Positions 1-9,605 of a DNA stretch of 64,000 nucleotides are shown one piece after another. Source of the DNA: Chiua virens (taxonomy: Eukaryota > Basidiomycota > Agaricomycetes > Boletales > Boletaceae); the NCBI GenBank assembly GCA_019787685.1, contig JAHNUO010000016.1, forward strand, positions 966,931-1,030,930. Reading direction: 5' to 3'. Below the pieces are notes generated by a model. The model did not search any database, was not told the DNA's origin, and was given only the letters and a program-made list of their open reading frames with translations. Both the position numbers and the translations under genes were made by a program. The stretch's first letter is position 1, and each line of letters starts with the position of its first letter.

Positions 1-1730
1 GTGAATGCTTCGTCACAAGCGAAGGTCCATTCAAATTTTTGATCCTTTTTGGTAAGGTCATGTAAAGGTCGTGCTATTTTTCCATAATCTTTAATGAATC
101 TGCGATAGAAGTTGGCAAGTCCGAGGAAACTCCTGATGTGTTTGACCGATGTGGGAGTGGGCCATTCAGCGACTGCTTTGGTTTTCTCATTATCCATTTT
201 TATTCCATCAGTTCCCATGATCATTCCGAGGAAATCCACTTCTTTTACGCGGAAGAAGCATTTTTCTGGTTTTACATATAAGTCGTTTTGTTCGAGGCGT
301 TTAAGCACTTCTAGTACGATTTTGTCATGAGTTTCATAATCATCGGTGTCTGTAAAGATCATAAGGTCATCGATGTAAACGACAACGACACCATTCATAT
401 CGGCAAAGATTTCGTTCATCATGGTTTGAAACGTTGCTGGTGAGTTACATAATCCAAAGTACATGACGATGGGTTCGAAAGAACCTCGGTGGCAGACAAA
501 TGCTGCTTTCCATTCATCGCCCTCTTTGATGCGTACGTTATTGTATCCCCATCGGAGATCCATTTTCGTAAAAAGCTTAGCGTCTTTTAATTTATCCACA
601 AGCTGCGAAATGAGCGGCAAGGGGTAGTTATTTTTACTGGTGTGTTCGTTTAGATATCGGTAATCCTGGACCATACGCTTCTTTCCATCTTTCTTTGGGA
701 CGAAGAAGACCGGAGATGTTTGTTCGGACTTAGAGGGTCTGATGTAACCTTTCTTTAATTGGTCATCGATGAATGCGGAGACCTCCTCTTGTTCTGTGAC
801 AGAGAGGGGTATTAAGCGACCCTTCTTCGGAACGAAAGACTCTTTTAGGTCAATGCTGTGATCCCATGGTTTGCGTAATGGTATCCTTTCGGATTCCGTC
901 TTTCCAAATACTTTAGCATATTTTAAATATTCTCGTGGGACCATCTCTTCAAGAGTGCGTTCCTTAGGAGGAGAAGGTGGAGTTTCCATGTTTGCGGTAA
1001 AAATACGTGATTCCACGATAGAGTTTGCATATTTGAGTTCTTCTGCGATAATGGAATCCAAGAAATCGTCTTCTTCTTGAGAATGACATGATTCTGGACA
1101 TCTCCGCATTACAACCGATCCTGTGTTCCAGTCTATATGGGGATTGTGGTGCTTTAACCATGTGAATCTGAGGATAAGATCGTTCTTTCCAAGGTTGGTA
1201 ATTTCGGCATCCACTATTTCTCTGTGACCTTTGTAATCAATCAGGATTTGTGTGGCGTGAGTTATGGAGCCAGCTTGATTCTTGGTTCCGTCGACATTGA
1301 AGACTTGTATAGCATGAGGTAGCGCGTGAGTGGGAAGTTTATGCTTAGCGACGTAATCCTCGTGTATGAAGATCGCATTAGCTCCACTATCTAAAAGCGC
1401 TTTTGCTCCAACATAGCCAATTTGGTTTACTGGGGATACCAAAATTGGTAATACTATTTCTTTTTCTACCGATGTAGATCTAATGAAAGACCCATCGGGG
1501 ATTTGTTTTGGGACAGAATTAAGCACGGAACTATCGTGTCCGCCGCGCTCCGCAGAGACGCTGTCAACGCTTTCGTTTTCTGTTGTTTTTGGTGATTTAG
1601 GTAGTTTATCCTCTTGCCAGGGAGGTATTTCTGAATATTTAAAGTCGAATTTTAAAGAAATAGAGTTTTCATATTCTTTTGGAAGGGTGGTGCGAACGTG
1701 AGATCCCAGTTTACTCAGTTCGCCTTGCCT
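1..1730 (-). CDS. pol: Ty3/gypsy pol (protease and reverse transcriptase), truncated by window edge
   Basis: Pol polyprotein that copies the element RNA into DNA. Reading right to left, the frame is open without a stop from about 1730 to base 1. It holds an aspartic protease active site LDSGAN (around 1400), then a reverse transcriptase core with FFVPKKDGKKRMVQDYR, the KMDLRWGYNN block and the catalytic YIDDL box near 380. Next comes the FLGLANFYRRFIKDY segment typical of the Ty3/gypsy RT connection. RNase H and integrase should lie left of the window. The frame is -1 relative to the upstream gag/nucleocapsid ORF and has no start codon of its own near the junction, so it is probably made by ribosomal frameshifting. 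Being fully open, it looks young or recently active. Family is certain from the motifs; the 5' boundary is inferred. Confidence 0.93.
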
Positions 1731-2146
1731 TTTCCCTTTCCGTTCTTGTTTTCATACATGTCAAAGTAGTATGCTTGTACTTCCTCAGGGGACATCCCTC
1801 GGATGGCGGCAAAGGGGTCTTTAGCCGGTACAGATGGGGAAGTGGTGGAAGTAGAAGATATTGTCTTCTTCTCTTCTTTATTTGTCGAGCGGACTTTGCG
1901 CGAACATTGCGTCTTATGAGATCCGCCGTACCACTTGCATTCGCTGCACTGGTTTTTGGGTTTGGTGCATTCGTTGGTTCTGTGACCTGCACCGCCGCAG
2001 TTGTAGCATTTGTTATTATTGGTCTTCTTTTGACCAAATGCTCGGACTTCTTTTCCTGTGAACCAGCCATCTTCGTCTCTTTCGGCGTAAGTGGCTTGGC
2101 CGATATCCATAGCGTTGGGATCCTTATACTTTTTATAGCGGTCTGG
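1715..2146 (-). CDS. Ty3/gypsy nucleocapsid part of gag, downstream of an in-frame TGA
   Basis: Basic, zinc-knuckle part of Gag that packages the element RNA. The first knuckle, CYNCGGAGHRTNEC, is a perfect CX2CX4HX4C. It is followed at once by a variant CX2CX6HX3C knuckle. The C-terminus is Lys/Gly-rich and carries the frameshift heptamer. It is in the same frame as the capsid ORF at 2147-2902 and separated from it only by the TGA at 2147-2149. The residues after the stop (PDRYKKYKDPNAMDIG) continue the usual capsid-to-nucleocapsid linker. A separate start at Met 2110 is possible, but I think capsid and nucleocapsid were one protein and the TGA is a mutation or readthrough stop. Confidence 0.85.
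   Translation of the reverse strand, partial: PDRYKKYKDPNAMDIGQATYAERDEDGWFTGKEVRAFGQKKTNNNKCYNCGGAGHRTNECTKPKNQCSECKWYGGSHKTQCSRKVRSTNKEEKKTISSTSTTSPSVPAKDPFAAIRGMSPEEVQAYYFDMYENKNGKGKGKAN
1730..1736 (-). promoter_or_regulatory. Candidate -1 ribosomal frameshift site G GGA AAA
   Basis: The heptamer G GGA AAA lies in gag phase X XXY YYZ, nine codons before the frame would otherwise run clear of gag and five codons before the gag stop at 1715-1717. Slipping back one base here moves the ribosome into the open pol frame. The heptamer fits the standard rule for -1 frameshifting. I did not establish a downstream pseudoknot or stem. Confidence 0.55.
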
Positions 2147-2902
2147 TCACACATAGTTTAGTGCTTCCATGGCATTTCCCGCTGTTCGGATCCATGAAAG
2201 GTAAGTGATAACCGCGTGATCACGGTCAGGTTCATATTCTGCGTGTTTAGGGTCCATGTACATGGCATGGAAGGGGTCTACCCTGTGCCCATCGCGGAAA
2301 ATTTGGTAGATGATGGAGTGGGCAGTGTTTGCCTCGAGGAGTCTTATCGCATGGGAAGGATCAATGTGTGCTTGTAGCCACAGAGCTTCCCATTGGACGA
2401 TATAGTCTTCTACTCTCATCGTTCCTTGTCTTAGATTTTCTAATTGGGATCTAGCCCAATCGACCTTGTTGTTTTGTCGGAACATCCCTTCGATGTCCTG
2501 TACTAATGTTGCCCATGTAAGAGCAGAGCCTTTAGCTAAGCGCGTTTCTGCGAATTGCGCCGCTTTCTTTCCTTTTAACCGTGAGAGTACGGCTTGTACG
2601 GCCCTGTATGAGCCTTTGGGAATGGCGAGGTTGTTTACTTCGAGCCATCCTTTCATTTTGGCCCACCATTCTTCGAATTTGGCCATTTCTCCGTCATATG
2701 ACCCTGGGTCTGCGAAGATTTCGACTTTAGATGATGATGAGGTTACTGCTTGTGGGGGTATAACGGGTAAGGCATTGAGTTGCCCTTCTAGGGCGCCTAT
2801 GAGTGTAGCTTGTTCTGCAACGAGGATGAAAGCGGCTTGTAGCCGATCTCCATTCGTGCGAGAGGTATCGTTCAGAACTCCGAGTGCGGTATGGTAATCC
2901 AT
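2147..2902 (-). CDS. gag: Ty3/gypsy gag capsid ORF
   Basis: Structural capsid protein of the retrotransposon, 251 aa up to an in-frame TGA. The segment from WWAKMKGW through the conserved YIVQWEALWLQAHID region matches the retrotransposon gag domain (capsid C-terminal domain). The start at 2902 lies exactly 15 nt after the stop of the small membrane-protein ORF upstream. It stops just before a zinc-knuckle ORF in the same frame, so full-length Gag would need readthrough of TGA or an unmutated ancestor. Base composition matches the rest of the element. The domain assignment is firm; whether this copy makes complete Gag is doubtful. Confidence 0.9.
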   Translation of the reverse strand: MDYHTALGVLNDTSRTNGDRLQAAFILVAEQATLIGALEGQLNALPVIPPQAVTSSSSKVEIFADPGSYDGEMAKFEEWWAKMKGWLEVNNLAIPKGSYRAVQAVLSRLKGKKAAQFAETRLAKGSALTWATLVQDIEGMFRQNNKVDWARSQLENLRQGTMRVEDYIVQWEALWLQAHIDPSHAIRLLEANTAHSIIYQIFRDGHRVDPFHAMYMDPKHAEYEPDRDHAVITYLSWIRTAGNAMEALNYV

Positions 2903-2917
2903 TTTTTATTTGGTAAT

Positions 2918-3163
2918 TTACCAAGCGTCAGTTGCTGGTTCTGGAGCTCCCCAAGCGTTAGCAGTTGCTGTGCCGTATTCTTCGTAAGGTGAGAAAAGGC
3001 CGAAGGTGATTGCGAAAGGGTAGTCTCGTCGTTTAATAGAGACGTAAATTGGTCGTTGTGATTCTTGTACCTTGTTTGTAAGGTAGAATGCGATGTATGA
3101 GAAAAGAAAAGTGATTAAGGTGCAGGCGGCGATATAGACGATTGCGACGAGTTCCCAAGACAT
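2918..3163 (-). CDS. Small single-pass membrane protein ORF inside the gypsy element
   Basis: An 81-aa ORF of unknown function between ORF A and gag. Residues 4 to 30 form one strong hydrophobic helix (VAIVYIAACTLITFLFSYIA), followed by a basic stretch with KRRDYPF and an acidic/aromatic tail. It starts 15 nt after the ORF A stop and ends 15 nt before the gag start, and all three share one reading frame. The position is upstream of gag, unlike envelope genes, which follow pol, and it is far too short for an envelope. It could be an accessory protein translated by reinitiation, or a remnant of a longer leader ORF. I do not recognise a family. Confidence 0.6.
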   Translation of the reverse strand: MSWELVAIVYIAACTLITFLFSYIAFYLTNKVQESQRPIYVSIKRRDYPFAITFGLFSPYEEYGTATANAWGAPEPATDAW

Positions 3164-3178
3164 AAAATTGATTGCTAT

Positions 3179-3742
3179 TTATAGGTAGCGAGAGGGAATC
3201 CTGAGAGTATTTCTAGGACGTAGGGAGGGGAATTCTCGATTATCGTACTGTGAGTAGGGCCTGATGCGAGAAGGTACTCGGTTAGCTTTGTAGCGTCTAA
3301 GTATCCTCTTTCTTTCTAACTCTGTGCGAGCGTTTCTTCTTTCTATCTCACGAGGTGGGAGCCAATCGTTTGGATCTCCTAGGCTTTCCTCCGATGGTTC
3401 TCTCAAAGGAGCTGGTGGGAAAGGTGATGGTTCTCTTTCGGGAATGGGAGCGGGAAAATATTCGCGCTTGACCTCAATTTCCTCGGTTGGATACCTAAGC
3501 TCCGGGCTGTCGGACCGGGTTGACTCTCGTTTACTAGAGTAGTCTGATAAGGGAGTGGTTTCCCCTATAAAGTGGCCTAATAAGGCGTGGAAGATTTCGG
3601 TGTCGGTGCGGTCTTCGGGATCAAGGTCCTCGAGGGCAACGACTTCTGCGAGATATGCTGCGTCGAAGACGTAAGGTTCGTCGACGAGGTCAGGGTAAGC
3701 CTCTGATGCTGCTGCGATGGCAGAGAGGGGTAGGTTCGACAC
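3179..3742 (-). CDS. Gypsy element leader ORF A, acidic N-terminus and Arg/Pro-rich C-terminus
   Basis: First ORF of the retrotransposon, 187 aa, with no family I recognise. The N-terminal 70 residues are acidic and helical (AYLAEVVALEDLDPEDRTDT, then EIFHALLGHF). The middle is Pro/Glu/Ser-rich, and the last 50 residues are strongly basic (ERKRILRRYKANRVPSRIR). A second copy of the N-terminal half lies at 4408-4662 and differs at scattered positions while keeping the acidic core, which suggests the ORF is coding and constrained. It sits directly after the leader and before the 81-aa membrane ORF and gag. An RNA-binding or capsid-accessory role is possible but unproven. Confidence 0.6.
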   Translation of the reverse strand: MSNLPLSAIAAASEAYPDLVDEPYVFDAAYLAEVVALEDLDPEDRTDTEIFHALLGHFIGETTPLSDYSSKRESTRSDSPELRYPTEEIEVKREYFPAPIPEREPSPFPPAPLREPSEESLGDPNDWLPPREIERRNARTELERKRILRRYKANRVPSRIRPYSQYDNREFPSLRPRNTLRIPSRYL

Positions 3743-3899
3743 TGATTGGGCAGGTCAGTTAAGATCTCCTTTCTGGTCAAGGGATGCGCTATCTGCTTCT
3801 GCGATTGCTAGACCTTGAGTCTTTTGCAATTCGGCTTATTGGTAGCAAATGTTCCAACTACTTTTCAAACTTGGGACTTACTTGGGCCCGGTTGTGTTA

Positions 3900-4407
3900 T
3901 TTTGTAGTAGGGGCTACGACGGGGTTGGGACTTGACAGTAGTCGATCAACGGCGAAGATAAACAACAAAGTTCTAATGAAACAACCTAGAACAACCTAGA
4001 CTGTTAAAGTTGTAGTGGTGTAGTGAAGAGGGGGTTCAGTCCAGTGAAGAGGCGAAAACTCCAAGAGAACTTTGTTAGAGCTCTCTGGCTGTCATTCATG
4101 GGGTTTATATACTACATGGATATCGGAGTTTTAATCTGAGTATGAACTACGTAGATAAGCTTAATGTATCCTATTGGATGATAAGGTGTGAATCGATATG
4201 AGTCATAGATAAGAGCATAGCCTTGCACTGTCGGTGATGAGTCAGTGATAAGGGAAATGAAATGATAAGGTCATGTGTTGATGGATGCTGTGTTATTGTG
4301 GCAGCCAATCGGATATGATCCTTTGGACAGCCTTGACATGAGGCGTGTATCTTTAGAATAGATCGAAAGTTGGAGTTATGAAGTGAGGAAAAGTTGGTAT
4401 CGTAACA
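3900..4407 (-). repeat. LTR of the inner gypsy element (5' LTR on minus strand)
   Basis: Minus-strand LTR starting with TGTTACGATACC at 4407. It matches the second LTR at about 4780-5293 over some 440 bp with scattered substitutions and short indels. Its start interrupts the ORF A copy at 4408-4662. The inner edge is approximate, because the two copies stay similar through the leader and no primer-binding site was identified. The base run GGTTG at 4408-4412 is the candidate target-site duplication. Confidence 0.8.
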
Positions 4408-4662
4408 GGTTGACTCTCTGGTGGTTGAGTAGTCTGGGAGCGATGAATCGTCTCCTAAAAAGTGGCCTAGTAAGGCGTGGAAAATCTCTGTGTCTGTCCT
4501 GTCCTCGGGATCTAAGTCCTCTAAGGCAACTATCTCAGCGAGATAGGCGGCATCAAGTACGTAGGGTTCTTCTTTTATATCAGGGAAGGCCTCGTTGGCG
4601 GCAGCGACAATGGAGAGAGGGAGGGATGTCACTATTTTTTGTGATCTCAGTAAAGAGGACAA
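4408..4662 (-). pseudogene. Truncated ORF A of an outer gypsy element, interrupted by an LTR
   Basis: Carries the N-terminal part of ORF A (PLSIVAAANEAFPDI, then the same acidic core as 3179-3742). After residues TREST the frame runs straight into the LTR that begins at 4407, giving a chimeric tail. This shows a second copy of the same family inserted into ORF A of an older one. The remainder of the older element should lie beyond the left edge of the window. Confidence 0.85.
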
Positions 4663-4779
4663 TGAGCGACGAGTGCGCTATCGACTTCTGCGCTATGTGG
4701 ACCTTTGGTCTCGAGCGGCTTTTGAAGAGGATAAAATCTTCCGTTCAAAGGGTTGCAACTTACTCTGTGCGCTTGTTCC

Positions 4780-5293
4780 TCTTGTTTAGTGGTAAGACGG
4801 CTACGACGAGGTCAAGGGACTTGACAGTAGTTTCGACAGCGAAGAAAGCAACAAAGTTCTAATGAAACAACCTAGAACAAATCTAGACTGTAAAGTGTAG
4901 TGGATGAAGTGAGAGGGGGTTCAGTCCAGATGAGAGGCGAAAACTCCAAGAGAACTTTGTTAGAGCTCTCTGGCTGTCATTCATGGGGTTTATATACTAC
5001 ATGGATATCGGAGTTCTAATCTGAGTATGAACTACGTAGATAAGCATAATGTATCCTATTGGATGATAAGGTGTGAATCGGTATGAGTCATAGATAAGAG
5101 CATAGCCTTGCACTGCCGATGATGAGTCAGTGATAAGGGAAATGAAAAGATAAGAGGCATGTGTTGATGGATGCTGTATTATTGTGGCAGCCAATCGGAT
5201 ATGATCCTTTGGACAGCCTTGACATGAGGCGTTTATAATTAGAATCGATTGAACGTTGGAGTTGAGAAGTGAGGAAAAGTTGGTATCGTAACA
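4780..5293 (-). repeat. LTR of the outer gypsy element (5' LTR on minus strand)
   Basis: Second, diverged copy of the LTR at 3900-4407. It begins with TGTTACGATACC at 5293, and the flanking CTATG (5294-5298) is its candidate target-site duplication. The inner limit is approximate. Differences from the inner LTR are spread evenly, as expected of two insertions of different age. Confidence 0.8.
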
Positions 5294-5661
5294 CTATGAG
5301 AGGGCCAATGATGGAAGTATTTTTTATTTTTTATTTTTTATTTTTTTGAGATTTCCCATACTCCCACATTACATGGAAACAACAATAAATTTTTAAATCA
5401 TTTATTTTGTGGTTTTTTGGGGGGCTACACTTTATGAGAAGGTCAGACTCTTGTTTCTTCTGTAGAATTTAGCCAATAAAAGCCCTGGAGCGGCGGTGAC
5501 ATTGGCATGCGATCCGACTTTCAAAGACGATCCCAAGTCGGCCATTCCTGACGGACCCGACCCGTACGTATTCACTGAGTGTTCCGTAGTCTGGATGACG
5601 AGAACACATCAATCAGTCTTCCATCCAAGGCATCACAATCGGACGTACTCTGAGTCACTGT
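5294..5661. other. Intergenic spacer with poly-T/A-rich tract
   Basis: Between the outer LTR and UPF3. It contains a simple T-rich tract with repeated TTTTTTA units at 5319-5347 and the 3' flank of UPF3. I see no gene here. Confidence 0.6.
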
Positions 5662-7424
5662 CTATCCACCACGGTGTCCACCTCTTCCCCTCCCCCTTCC
5701 TCTTCTCGGACCCCCTCTGCTGCTACTACCACCACCCGCAGGCACAGTTTCAGTTGCGGCTTTGGACACTGTACCCCCCTCTCCCTCCGTCCGCGGTGAC
5801 TGCGGCCGCTGCATAATCACCACATCCGGACCTCCTCCCACCTCCGGGCGGTGCAATATACTCGGGACCACCACCGACCCAGATCCGGACCCATCCTGCA
5901 CGCGTAGTTCTTCCCGATGTTTCCCCCTGCTACCACCCCCCTGGGTCACGCCCGCACCGTCGCCACTAGTCTTGTCCCTGCCCTTGTCCTTGTCCCGCCG
6001 TTTGCGCTCGCTCCCAGCGCCTGCGCCTGGCCCTGGGGAAACGGCCACACCAGCGCCGTTGAGCGCCGCTTCGAGTTGCCTGCCCAATCCAATCACGGGT
6101 CGGGCTTTGCGCTGACTGGGCGGCCCCGTGCTAGCTCCAGCTGAGCTTGCACCCGGGTTGTCCTTGTCCGCGTTAATAGGCGCTACTGCAACAAGACCAG
6201 CTTTAGAAGGTGCGGCCGTCGCAGTCGCAGTCGCACCCGCCTCGCCCTTGGCCGGATGCGAACGCCCATGCGACTCCTTCGGAGGGCGATTACGAGACCC
6301 ATGTCCACCAGTCGATGCTGGCGTCGGCGACTTGGCGGTCGACGGTGGCGCACCACCACTCGCAGGCAGGTTCTTTCCCGTCTGTCCTGCATCCCGCATC
6401 TGTCCCTGCCCTTGCGCCGAGGGTGTCTTCTGTGCAGTTACCGCGGGCGCAGCAGCCTTTTTCGCCCTCTTACTCGACGAGACCGAGGGTGGGACCTGCG
6501 CCTCGGCGTGTTTCCCGGTGGGCGGCGGGGCGGCGGCAGCGGCTGCCTTCTTCTTTGCCTCTTCCTTTTTCGACGCCGTGTTGCTCACCATGACCTCCTT
6601 GTAGTGTGCGTGATTGCGCAAGATCGCTTCCTTGTCTTTCTGGGCCGACTTCTCCGCTTTGAGGGCTTCGAGAAGCGGCGTGGTCGTCGGTGGCGGGGGT
6701 GGTTGGGAGGCGGCGACTGTTTGTATGCGCGATCAGACCATCGGATTTACGGCGCGTATTGGCGCGACTTACTGAGTGCCTCGAGTGTGACGGACTCGGC
6801 CTTACCGGCGTTCTTGAGTGTCTCGAGAAAGGAGAGGTAGTCGTCGTCTGTGTGAACGAGAACGTGCATGTCAGTTTAAATTCGAGACGACTATTCTTTG
6901 CTCACCTTTATCGATCGTGTTCGTCCGCGCGTCCGCCTTTCTCTTCTCGCTCGGCACCTTTTGGAACGGTGCAAACTCGACGATGACGTATGACTCATTG
7001 CCTGTAGGAGCCGTCGGCGTGAGTTAAGCGAAGACAGCATCAAGGATAGATAACCACGCACCGGCCTTGTCCCGAAACAAATGCCCATCGTACTCCCGAC
7101 TGAACGTCGCCACCTGGTCGGCGTTCTTGAAGGCAATGTATGCGCGGGAGGGTATGCCCTCCTTGTCTACCCTGCGACTTATCAGCATGCGCATGCGATG
7201 CGATGAGCGCCGTACCGCTTCGTCCGCATCTTGCCGGGGTAGTACACTTTCCAGGAGACGGTGTCATCGCTGACCCAGGCTTGGACGCTCTGCCAAAAGA
7301 TCTCTTCTGGGAGGTTGGGCGGGAGACGGCGTACGACGGTCTTGAGACGTTCGGCACCGTTGGGAACAGGCTGAGATTTGGGCTCTTTCGGTTTCTGCTT
7401 GCGAGGTTGTTTGGTATCAGACAT
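5662..7424 (-). CDS. UPF3: Nonsense-mediated mRNA decay factor UPF3
   Basis: Smg4/UPF3 family protein that links exon-junction or terminating ribosome complexes to UPF2 and UPF1 in nonsense-mediated decay. Exons 7424-7216, 7171-7062, 7001-6906, 6847-6773 and 6716-5662 join to 514 aa with all phases consistent. The UPF3 RRM-like domain fills the first four exons: TVVRRLPPNLPEEIFWQSV, SRAYIAFKNADQVATF, YDGHLFRDKAG, then YVIVEFAPFQKVPSEK. The last exon is low complexity, with Lys/Ala-rich, Pro-rich and Gly-rich stretches, ending in an RGRGRGRGG tail suited to RNA binding. I chose MSDTK at 7424; an in-frame Met at 7493 exists but adds an unconserved leader. The long antisense ORFs over the last exon are GC-rich shadows. 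Confidence 0.93.
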
Positions 7425-7719
7425 GGTCGCTTTGAAGTCACGATCTGATTCCGCGCAAACTTGGACCATCTCACTCCCACGCAACCACATCAAGACATCA
7501 ATGCATCGCCATCAATTCGTACCAAAGAACACACCAAAGGTAAATGTTAACAACAACCGAGTTCGTGAAGCGACCAAAAGGAATAAACGAATAATACAAC
7601 ACAAAACTTGGAAAGAAGGTGGACACTACTTTTCAAAATCTACAAGGTATCATAACAAAGCATCGCCATCGTTCAATAGCCTCTCTACGAGGTATTAGGT
7701 ATCATGTGGGGGTAACCTT

Positions 7720-8752
7720 CTAGAGAGCAAGGAGACCGGAAAGGGCAAGCACTGCAGCAATGCCACCGAGCGAAGTAGAAGACCCAATGCTGATGGCAGC
7801 ACCACTAGCGGTTGCAGAAGGGGAAGACGACGTCTGGGAGGTGGTTGTCGAGGTCTTGGTAGTGGATGAGGATGAAGAGGGAGTCGTCGCCGTCGTAGTT
7901 GGGGTTGTACTTGGGGCAGTTGCAGAAGTACCTACAGCAGAAGTGGTCGAGGGGGTTGGTGTGGTGGAGTCGGTAGCAGGAGTGGAAGTACCTGATGGAA
8001 CACTAGTAGTTGGGGTGGCCGAGCCAGTAGGAGTAGTGGACCCTGCAGAGGTATATGAGTCGGTCGCGCTGGTGGTGGTGGCAGGGGTCGAGGTAGACGA
8101 ACCACCAGTAGGGGTCGTTCCGCTCATGCCGCCGAGACTGCAGAGCGACAGTCAGTCCACATGCCTTATCAGTTAATACGATCAAACTGACGTGAAAGAA
8201 CCAGAGAAGCCCTGGTAATTGATGCCGCTAGCGGTAAACACGAGGTAACTTGGGTCGAGGTGAGATCAAGGCCGGTCCGCAGCATTAAGACCCACTCACT
8301 ATTGACCATTGGGGCCGACGGAAGGGTCGGGCTAAACGACGCGCATCAAGTCATTGCATCAGGTCCATAGAAAACAAGGAACGTACCGTGAACGTAAAGG
8401 AGTTCGTGGTGGAGACGTCAACCGAAGGCAACGACTGGACTTGGACCTGAAATGAAATCAACGGTAAAACGTCACATGGCAACACGCTGTTCGAATACAT
8501 ACAAATTGGCCCGTGTAAAGGCCGACATCACACTCGCCAATGGTGGAGAGAAGGGGTGCTTCACCGTTGTCAACCCATTGCACCTCGCAGGACTGCCCAC
8601 CTGTGCAACTGGAGGTTTGGATGGGATCGATGACCTACGCGTCGGTTAGAAAAGGATGGGACCAAAGAGCAAAAACTCACGTAGACGGAGGCCTGAGCGA
8701 GGCGGGCGGCGAGGATGAGGGTGAAGGACGCGACGGTGGAGAAAGCGTACAT
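7720..8752 (-). CDS. Kre9/Knh1-like Ser/Thr-rich GPI-anchored cell wall protein
   Basis: Predicted secreted, GPI-anchored wall protein of the fungal Ser-Thr-rich anchored membrane family, whose N-terminal domain resembles Kre9/Knh1 of beta-1,6-glucan assembly. Exons 8752-8681, 8634-8503, 8446-8387, 8331-8300, 8248-8192 and 8137-7720 join to 256 aa. Order: signal peptide MYAFSTVASFTLILAARLAQ; a beta-sandwich-type domain with CTGGQSCEVQWVDNG, GECDVGLYTG and YYLVFTASGINYQGFSG; then a stalk of about 110 residues almost purely Ser, Thr and Pro for O-mannosylation; finally a hydrophobic tail (GGIAAVLALSGLLAL) after a small-residue omega site. Five introns of 46 to 57 nt all keep phase. Confidence 0.88.
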
Positions 8753-9440
8753 GGCGAGTTGAAAAAATGGGAAGAAGAGGGTGCGGATGGATTTTAGAAG
8801 GGGCGGGGTATTTAAGGGTGTCAAGAAGCGAACAACACGGATTCACGTTGTTGACAAGGAATGATTTCGTTCTTCGGAATGGCGCGAAATGAACACAATA
8901 AAATTTACGGCTGGTCAAGTTGACAATGTCAGATCCTCGCCCTCTTCATGTCCGAATGTCATCCACGAGGACTACACGCTACCGTGCTCTTGACGCGCCT
9001 TCAAAGCTCTAGCTCGATCTGGAGGACAGACATGCTAATCTGTAAAGAAGACCGGAAACTTTTTTTCTCCTTGTTCCGTGCTGGGCGGTTACGGTCCGCT
9101 TCCATATGGAACCGCGTCATGGTGTTCTAGATATTCATAATGCCTCGAGGCCTTAGCCTCAAGGCCTGGCTCCAAAAATCAAGACGAGTGGAGCTCTGGA
9201 CCTCTCCTCGTCCCAACCTCGACTAACGAATCGAATTGAAACTGTACTTTGGTAAGAATGACATCAATCTATCACCAAGGTAACTCTCCCACTCAAAACG
9301 CACCCATAACCATACCGGTGTTCGTCCGATGCTCATACAACTCGACTGAACGGAGATGATGCGTAGATGACCTCGAAGGAGTGGCCCGGAGTGGACAGCA
9401 GCCTTCCCTTCTGGTTGTTATCCACGCACGGTCGTATTTT
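8753..9440. other. Intergenic region with short inverted repeat
   Basis: Upstream of the wall-protein gene. A short GGCCT/AGGCC-containing inverted repeat lies near 9143-9172. No supported gene was found on either strand. Confidence 0.5.
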
Positions 9441-9605
9441 GCTCTCACGCACGCGAAATGATCGGTGTGCAACAACGTTTCTCCGTCCATATTGCCACTT
9501 TAGTGCTTGTGCCAAGCCCACTGCCCACCGCGCATTGCCCAAGGCTTGGAGCATGTAATCCATGCGCACGGCGAAGACCCACTCAAGTCCACCATTGCAT
9601 AATAA
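9440..9605. repeat. Dispersed degenerate repeat, copy A
   Basis: Shares blocks with 17880-17985: a TTTGCTCTC...GAAATGATC...GCAACAAC block and a GCACGG...AAGACCCACTCAA block. It carries about 60 extra bases between the two blocks compared with copy B. It looks like an old repeat, not a gene. Confidence 0.5.

Noticed and set aside
1711..2154. 147-aa minus-strand ORF and 160-aa plus-strand ORF over the nucleocapsid
   Set aside because: Other-frame shadows of the zinc-knuckle region, whose CX2CX4HX4C motif identifies the true frame.
5762..6840. Long plus-strand ORFs (117 to 194 aa) over the end of UPF3
   Set aside because: They are antisense shadows of the GC-rich low-complexity last exon of UPF3 and have no domains.
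7760..8176. 138-aa Val/Glu-rich plus-strand ORF
   Set aside because: Antisense of the Ser/Thr-rich stalk of the GPI-anchored protein; the composition is a mirror of that repeat.
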